From NCBI GenBank assembly GCA_039621445.1, contig CP154957.1, positions 22,838,761-22,902,760 of the forward strand: DNA of 64,000 bases, read 5' to 3'. Shown here in pieces: positions 56,401 to 64,000 of the stretch (position 1 is its first letter; the number at the start of each line of letters is the position of its first letter). The translations under genes were made by a program, and so were the position numbers. The notes beneath the pieces are model-generated. The model was not told the DNA's origin and searched no databases. It saw nothing but the letters and a program-made list of their open reading frames with translations. The stretch is from Euglena gracilis. Taxonomy: Eukaryota > Euglenida > Euglenophyceae > Euglenales.

Positions 56401-57560
56401 GCCTGGGCCGGCTTACCTGTGGAGTCTAGCCCACCGGGGGGGGGGGCAGAAAATGGGGTTGGTGCGGAAAACCTTGGAGGGACCGAGCTGATTTCCTTTG
56501 TTTGTTGTTGTTGTTGTGTTTCGCAGGTTCAATCTCAATTTCAATTTCAGCGAAGTCAACCCCACAGTGCCCCTTGGCTACGGGCGATGGGGCCAGGAGG
56601 GGCGACGGGACACCCGGGTGGGGCGAGGAGGCCACAGGAGCACACCGGGGGGGGGGTCCCAAGGGTTGAGGGGGCCCACAGCCCCCCCAAGGCTGGCCTC
56701 GCCCACCACCCGCGGCCCACATAGCGCCCCGAGGGGCAAGCGCCCCACGAGACGAGGCGCCCCACGCGCCGCACGTGCACCACACCGCACGGTGCGGCCC
56801 CCGAGGGGCCCACAGGGGGTCCACAGGCGCCTGCGGGCCCGAGGGCCCACAGGGCCACGGAGGCCCAACGGGTAGCTCGAGCCCCCGGGTGTGCATTTTT
56901 TTTCAGCCCTTGATCTCTCAAAGAAAAGTGCTGCTTCTATTAATGATTTTCCCCCCATTTAATCTGCCTTCATCTTTCGTGTTCCGCTATTTAGCAACTC
57001 TCCAACTGAAAAACAAAGGACACACGAATTGCGTGGTGCGAAAACAAAACCATCCAGAGCATAACGGGTGACTCCAATTTGAGTGAGAAAGAAGAACTTC
57101 TGGTGCCAATTTTTTTCCGAAAAGACGAATTGAGGTGAACTGGCATTTCAAGAGCGCAGGGCATAATTTTAACAGAAATAGGACAGTGAGGCCCTACCTA
57201 GATGCGGCTTGCAGCGCTCTAAGGGTACGCTGTTGCAAAACCATGTTGCTGGCGTAATTCGCGCTCCCTCGGGTGCGAGCTGCAGTCTCGGGATAAACTG
57301 TGACAGGGACTGGAGTGGCCTCACTTGCGAAAAATAAATGCAAGAAGGTAACCTGACTTTTCTCCCGGTTGTTTTTCTTTGTTTTTGTAGCCTCGCGTCC
57401 GCTCCTCACTGCTTGGTCGTCGTCGTCATTTCGCTGAAATGGAGAGCTGGAACCTGGTGCCCCCCCCCCCCTAGGTTAGCTCCTTTTGGGGGCGGAGGCA
57501 TGTTTCCTTGGTGCTTTCAAGCTTCAGCTTTCTCGGGTGTTGCTTATAATTTGGGAAGCT
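56401..57560. other. GC-rich then AT-rich stretch, unassigned
   Basis: 56401-56885 is GC-rich with cgcaggttcaatctcaatttc and many ggcccac/gaggggc phrases. It is possibly more of the element I 3' region. From about 56890 the composition changes abruptly, so an inversion or insertion breakpoint may lie near there. No gene is seen. Confidence 0.4.
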
Positions 57561-57574
57561 CAATCTAGTGCAAG

Positions 57575-58985
57575 AGTGAGATCCCCAAGAGCCAAGAATC
57601 TCTGTAGGGCCCTTAACCAGGCCTTTAACACGGCCACTCCGCTGTTCTCTAACAGCTTCTTCGGATGCCGTTCCAGTAAACTTCCACGCAGCTTGCAAGA
57701 CAGCGATGACAAGGTTTTTTCTCCATGTCGTTTAGCACTATTAGATGCTCCAAGTTGAAGATGAACTCGGCCCACTCATGTTCAAAGGGCGCTCCTTCTT
57801 CAGTCAGCTTTGCGCCTACGTCGTTCTCCATTTCCATTGAAGTTCAATGGTGTAGGCTACAGGGAGGGGGGGGTACTTGCCTTCAGACACACCTCAGCTT
57901 TCCCGACCACCTGGCCCAGGCCCCCAGGACAATCAAAATGGAATGCCTTTCTGACCAATCTCTCACGGCAATACGTCAATTTCGAGACTTGAACTGGACC
58001 TCCAAATTCCGTCCAGACTTCCCAAAGCAGCAAACAAAAACTTTTCAGATGACACTGCTGCAAAGTGATGCACTGTTTGCCATACCACTGTGAAAAAAAA
58101 CAAAGTAGAATTTCACTGGTAGGAAACTCTTTTCTGGACATGCCTGTTTAAGAGTGCAATCACAGATTCTGGAACCTTTTGCTGTCCGCTTTCACCCCCT
58201 CAGAAAAATGATCAGAGAAATTGTCCAAATTTACCCAGAATTCGCAGCTACAGCGGAGAGACCCTTATTTGACGTTGAAAATCTTGATGGGCAACTTGGG
58301 ACACGGTCAGAAGAAGACGAACACGAATAAAAAGGATAAAAGTAACCACTTACTGTGCAGAACACCAGAACATGGAAACACAAATTGCCAAACGACACGG
58401 CGAGAGTTTTTCCGTAAACGGTAGGTGATCCCACAACCCAGTGATTATTCCAATGTACTGTAATGTCAGCAACAACAAACGACCACCAAAACCACGAATG
58501 GCTACAATCTCCTTCTCAACTAGGTGCCTCACCGCGCATCTCGATGCTCCAACTGGAAATTCTCGAAGTACGTGCCTCACAGCCCAGCACCAGGACCTGT
58601 AATTACAATTTCAAAGATGTCATCAATGACAATGTGCAATGATGATCAATCTCATCACCTTCTGAAAATGTTCACTTTTCTCATGGTCTCAACAGGATCG
58701 TTTGTCAACCTGGCAATTGCAAATCTCACATCACTTTGTGCAAGTTGGGGTATGATCAGTGTGTCCAGATATTTCCACCACATCAGACTTCTGGCCAAAC
58801 CAACTTTTCTGCCTGCAGAGGTCTTCTTCCCACACCTCCCCACACAGTAACCGAGAAGACAACACTTGATACTCGAATTCAGTTGAAAGTCCCACGCAAA
58901 CTTGCTCACTGTTTGCCAGCTTGCCAGTGAAAAATGTAATTCCCCAAAAATATCTCTGAGGCAAGTCCAAATTTCTTCTGGCAAA
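57575..58985 (-). CDS. possible exons of an unidentified minus-strand gene
   Basis: Minus-strand segments look coding: 57837-57649 (GAPFEHEWAEFIFNLEHLIV), about 58100-57870 (LWEVWTEFGGPVQVSKLTYC, donor-like aaggcaagt), about 58585-58430 (AVRHVLREFPVGASRCAVRH) and 58984-58655 (EEIWTCLRDIFGELHFSLAS ... SDVRFAIARLTNDPVETMRK, donor gaag/gtgatg). They are not joined with confidence and no family is recognised. The 5' part of the last exon is duplicated at 60490-60777. Confidence 0.35.
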
Positions 58986-59019
58986 TCTTACTGGAAAATA
59001 AATCTGAAATCTGGCCCGC
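58736..59019. repeat. 0.28-kb direct repeat, copy 1
   Basis: Highly similar to 60490-60777 (shared tttgtgcaagttggggtat and ctggcaaatntta near the ends). It overlaps the possible exon at 58984-58655. Confidence 0.85.
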
Positions 59020-59106
59020 GCTGACACTCCCCTTCCCAAAACAAATTGCGACGCAATTGTCCAAAACGTAAGTAAAAATCAGCGGCCGGAGATAAAAATT
59101 CTCAAC

Positions 59107-60489
<1,383 letters not shown>

Positions 60490-60777
60490 TTGTGCAAGTT
60501 GGGGTATGGTCCAGTGTGTCCAGATATTTCCACCACATCAGACTTCTGGCCAAACCAACTTTTCCGCCTTCAGGGGTCTTCTTCCAAAACTTCCCCACAC
60601 AGTAACCGAGAAGACAAGACTTGATACTTGAATTCAGTTCAGATTCCCACGCAAACTTGCTCACTGTTTGCCAGCTTGCCGGTGAAAAATGTAATTCCCA
60701 AAAAAAACTCTGTGAGGCAAGTCCTAATTTCTTCTGGCAAATATTACTGAAAAATTAATCTGAAATCTGGCTCGCTA
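60490..60777. repeat. 0.28-kb direct repeat, copy 2
   Basis: Second copy of 58736-59019. It has lost the open frame of copy 1 and ends where a DIRS fragment begins. Confidence 0.85.
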
Positions 60778-60784
60778 CCACAGT

Positions 60785-61260
60785 TTAAATCACAGATGGT
60801 TTACCACCTGGGTGGGTTGCAGGGTTGACTTTTTCACTTTTTTTTTGAAGCAAGAATTAAATAAATGTTGAACAACTTTGTTCAAGTAGTTTTGTAAATT
60901 GCTTTTGGTGGGGGCCACGAGTAAGTGTTGTCCGGGCATATGAAGACCTGGATGCCCTTTTTCACCACATGTTTTCCAATTTGTTTAGCCCCTTGAAAAG
61001 TTGGTTCGTTACGTTTAGTCCAAAACTGCCTGCCTGGAACTCCAAGGTTTCGTCCTCCCACCTGATGCCTGAAAAATGGACTTAGGGTCCGTGCCATTGT
61101 GATAAAAAAAATTTGGTTTCCTTGAAATCAATTTTGGTTGCCCAGTGGCCTTTTAACAAAACAGGAAAGATATTGGACGTGATACCGCTTGAAAGGTTTC
61201 ACGTGGAAATGTTGATTTCTTTCCCTGCAGTCAGTTAACAGTCTCAATGTTGTTTGCCTC
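60785..61260 (-). pseudogene. DIRS reverse-transcriptase fragment
   Basis: The minus-strand frames give LSPFFRHQVGGRNLGVPGRQ and KGIQVFICPDNTYSWPPP, matching the RT palm of copy A, with YLDD decayed to CPDN. It faces away from the plus-strand fragment that follows. Confidence 0.75.
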
Positions 61261-61261
61261 C

Positions 61262-62604
61262 AGAATGGCATTTAAATCCCCAAAATATCCACCCACCAAA
61301 ACCCAGAGCAACTTTGGACCCGAACCGTGGAAAATAAATATTGCCGGACTATGAACAAACTAAATGGACTTTGGCATCAGCAGCCTGCCACAAAAAAATA
61401 TGACTCTCATGAGAGTCTGGGAAAGAAAATGGAGAAAGGAGGGAAAGATGGTTTTCATCTACCTGGACGACATTTTGACGTTAGCAACCAGCAAAAATAC
61501 AGCAGCACAACATTTGGCAGAAATGGAAAAGGATCTTTTACTGGCAGGTTTCAGATTAAACCTCCCAAAATCCTGTCTGGAACCCACACAGGAAATAAAG
61601 CATTTGGTCCAGTGGATCAATTTGAAAAAGGCCAACTGGAAATTCTTCAGGAAAAACTAAAGTCCTTAAGAAAGGAGCTAGGCAAAGTGCTCACAGCACA
61701 AAACAAGAGCTGCAGAAAACTCAGTTCTATTGTGGGGCAAGTAAGAAGCTATTTAGTCTCAATGCCATTTCTCAGAATTCTGACAGATCAGCTTTGCAAA
61801 ATGGTGGATCTGCACAAAGTGGGGTTGGGACCACACCCTAACCATTCCCCAGGGGGTCAACATCAAACTGTGGAATTAAAACATTTTTACAGCCAGGTGT
61901 TAGCAGGGCATTTCAATCCCAGGCCTCTCAGGAACTGTTCTCAGACAGCAGCACCTGGCAGTGGGGGGGGCTGGACAAAAACTCAGGCCAAAAGGTGCAA
62001 GATTTTTTGGAGGGACCACATGTCCTTCATATCAACCAAAAAGAGTTGATGTAGGCAGTGGAAACAGTAAAAGCTTTGGCAAAGCCAAAATAAACAATTG
62101 TCGTTCACGTGGACAGCCAGGTAGCTGTAAGCTATTTTAACAAAACGGGGATGAAAAAAGTCGTACTTAAATTCCATCCTAAAACCTCTTCTGAACCATT
62201 GTCAAGAAAAGCAAATCAATTTGCAGGTGGTTTGGGTCCCCACACAGGAGCAATTGACAGACCTCTGACCAGTGAGCAAAAAGACCCAGGGGATTATACC
62301 CTAAACCTAAACGTTTTTCACCATATTATGCAGTTTTTCAAAAAATACATCACCCCAGAGGTGGACACGTTTTGCACACCCAGCAACAAAAAAATCCCAG
62401 AATTAATTTGTTGATACCCCCACCTAGTGGCATTGCTGGTGGATGCCTTGAAGGCAGATTTAAGGGGTCTCCCCCCAATTTATGCAAACCCTCCATGGAG
62501 CATCATTCCACAGTGGGTTCAGAGGTTAACGTTAAACCCAGACCTGATTTGTCTGTTGATCGTACCCCACTGGGCTTCGACATCATGGTGGCGCCAATTA
62601 ATGT
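61262..62604 (+). pseudogene. N-terminal half of DIRS copy C (RT to Dam-like domain)
   Basis: Plus-strand frames carry the RT entry (PKYPPTKTQSNF), then after a deletion MVFIYLDDILTLA, an RNase H remnant, VDTFCTPSNKKIPELI and IYANPPWSIIPQWV (NPPW near 62487). It ends VPHWASTSWWRQLM exactly at the LTR at 62605. The missing remainder is the minus-strand fragment at 31900-31117. Confidence 0.8.
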
Positions 62605-63273
62605 TGTAGGGGTTGCCCCTCCTGAGGTCCCTGTGAAGGGACCCCTGGCGGCGCACCCCGCGTAGGATCGTTTAAATTTGAGCCCATCGGGCCCACCTGG
62701 TGGGGGTTTTCCCCTTGGAGGAAAAGTGGGGTAGGGGTGGGTGTTGGCAAGGATGGTGGCGTTGAAAGTGACATACTTTTGCCTCAACAAATGAACTTGA
62801 ATTCTTGATCAATGAGACTTGAACTTGAAATTTGTTATTTGTATTTCCTTGATATGTCCTTGAATTCCCTTGCAAGCAAACAATTTGTGAACACAAATGG
62901 CAGTATGTGAACAGAGCCCTGTGAACAGAAAATGTACAATTGGAGGGGGGCTACAGCTGGGGGGGCTACTTGGTATACTTTGCGCAATTCTTAATGAATT
63001 GCGCCATCTGAGCGCCCACCAAGGGGGTGCGCATGCTTGCGCAAAGCCCTGCAGGGCTTGCGCATCCCCTTGGGGGTTGCCTGTTGGCCCCCTCAAACTG
63101 CCCCCTCCTTTACCTTCCCTTGGCTTGCTCAAAATGGGCTGTGGGGCCCCCTTGGGGGCCAGTGGGGCCTCAAAAGGCCCTTGGGGGCCTTGAAGCCCCC
63201 TTGCGGCCCTTCGTGGCCCCTTTGGGCCCCCTTGGGACCCCTCCTTGGGGCGGGCACCCTCGGACCGCGCACA
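62605..63273 (-). repeat. 3' LTR of element I family (minus strand)
   Basis: On the minus strand it starts TGTGCGCGG at 63273 and ends CCTACA at 62605. It is nearly identical to 31901-32533 apart from a 36-bp insertion near 62940-62975 and a few substitutions. A purine tract precedes it, so it is a 3' LTR. The flanking atgt (62601-62604) matches the duplication at the 5' LTR. Confidence 0.85.
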
Positions 63274-63284
63274 CTCCCCTCCTC
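63274..63284 (-). promoter_or_regulatory. polypurine tract before the minus-strand LTR
   Basis: On the minus strand, gaggaggggag directly precedes the LTR start. It shows that the body of this element extends past 63284 and off the window. Confidence 0.7.
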
Positions 63285-64000
63285 AAAAAAATTGCCGTGC
63301 AATTTAAATTCGACTGCTTTGCCGGTCCGAGGTGCCGCCCCCCCCCCCTTTTTGCTTTCCCGCCTCTGAAAAAATTTGTATTTTTTTCTTGTTGAAGCGC
63401 ACAAGCGGTGGCGCCACGTGCCGTGTGTGGCGCGTGCTGTCGGGGAAGGGCTACAGGGGAGGGGCGAGAAGGGGGACGGGCGCCTCCGGGCTCGTGACCC
63501 GGGGAGGCACCGCTTGGGGCCCCTCCGCTCCCCCTCCGGTCCCGTGAGCCTTGGACTGCCCCCCCCCCCGACACACTCGCTGCCAATGTGTAATTGTGAT
63601 CCCCCCCCCAGGCCCCGCTTGGCCCGGGGTGGAAAGCTCCTGCATGTTGGGAAGGAAACATTTGACCAACCCAGCAGGGCCGCCCCGCCTTGCCCGGTAT
63701 CCCGGGGCCGAAGGCCCCCGGGGGCTTGGCAGGGGTGCGTGCTGGAGGGGGCGCCGGGGAGGCGCCTTAGGTGGGGCCCGTTCCTTGGAGGAGGGGGCTG
63801 CCCCCCCCCCCCATGGAGGGGGTCGGGGCTGCCCCGCCCCCGCGCTGTGGGCCGAGCCGCCTTGGCCGGGGCCCGTCCTCTTGAGAGGGGGGGGCCCCCC
63901 CCCCCCCCCCCCCGCTCTCTCCGGTGTGGAGGGGGGTTGGCGCTTGCCCCCCCCCCCGGCGTGGTTAGCTTCAAAAATTGGCCGACGGGGTGTGATTTTC
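63285..64000 (-). other. probable 3' internal region of the minus-strand element
   Basis: Very GC-rich with poly-C/G runs (63560-63615, 63802-63812, 63895-63914). No conserved domain is seen on either strand. By position it should be 3' untranslated sequence of element I or a sister copy, cut by the window edge. Confidence 0.45.

Noticed and set aside
56419-56958. ORFs on both strands in the GC-rich block after element I
   Set aside because: Compositional open frames without conserved motifs. No LTR of either element was found here.
57180-57310. Possible tRNA-like sequence
   Set aside because: No cloverleaf with a proper T-loop and anticodon stem could be traced.
63129-63974. 281-codon minus-strand ORF at the window edge
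   Set aside because: Low-complexity Gly/Pro/Arg product over G/C runs that continues into the LTR. No domain is seen.

Overview
The window is eukaryotic. It carries a gene split into many short GT-AG exons, long poly-G/poly-C runs and GT/CA microsatellites, and several classes of eukaryotic retrotransposon. The element mix (chromodomain Ty3/gypsy elements carrying a cytosine methyltransferase, and DIRS-type tyrosine-recombinase elements) and the GC-rich alanine/glutamate coiled-coil gene would fit a microalga or another protist with a large, repeat-rich genome. The species cannot be named from sequence alone.

1-20.9 kb: one plus-strand host gene of about 23 recognisable exons. It encodes a long Ala/Glu/Arg-rich coiled-coil protein, with an NLS-like patch and a C-terminal C2 domain ending at a stop codon at 20849-20851. 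Several exon junctions match in phase. Its introns hold a 2.97-kb terminal-inverted-repeat element (7645-10615) packed with a TTTGCGCAAA-core palindrome, a 268-bp hAT-like miniature element (11311-11578) with a perfect 8-bp target duplication, and a 111-bp relative (14938-15048) inside an exon, where it could be spliced as a new intron. There are also hairpins and microsatellites.

21.5-31.9 kb: DIRS-like retrotransposons. Copy A (plus strand) is nearly intact, with a gag-like ORF, reverse transcriptase, RNase H, a Dam-like methyltransferase domain and a tyrosine recombinase. Copy B (minus) is a decayed inverted copy. D is a recombinase fragment between them. The C-terminal half of a further copy, C, lies next to the LTR at 31901.

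31.9-56.4 kb: a nest of two Ty3/gypsy chromodomain elements. Element I has a 5' LTR at 31901-32533, then Gag, a Dam-like NPPY domain, a C5-cytosine methyltransferase, protease and RT. It is interrupted inside RT by element II (39786-52818), which has two 1098-bp LTRs, a PBS and PPT, Gag, a C5-methyltransferase, protease, RT, RNase H, integrase and a chromodomain. Element I resumes in frame at 52819 and runs through integrase and chromodomain to 55755, followed by a possible extra 3' ORF.

56.4-64 kb: poorly assigned sequence, possible minus-strand exons of an unknown gene, a duplicated 0.28-kb block and a 0.4-kb CA repeat. Then comes the N-terminal half of DIRS copy C (plus strand), cut at 62604 by a minus-strand LTR of element I's family that is preceded by a polypurine tract. 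The two halves of C share the same 4-bp duplication (atgt/acat). This implies a three-level nest (C, then I, then II) whose far side has been inverted or misjoined.
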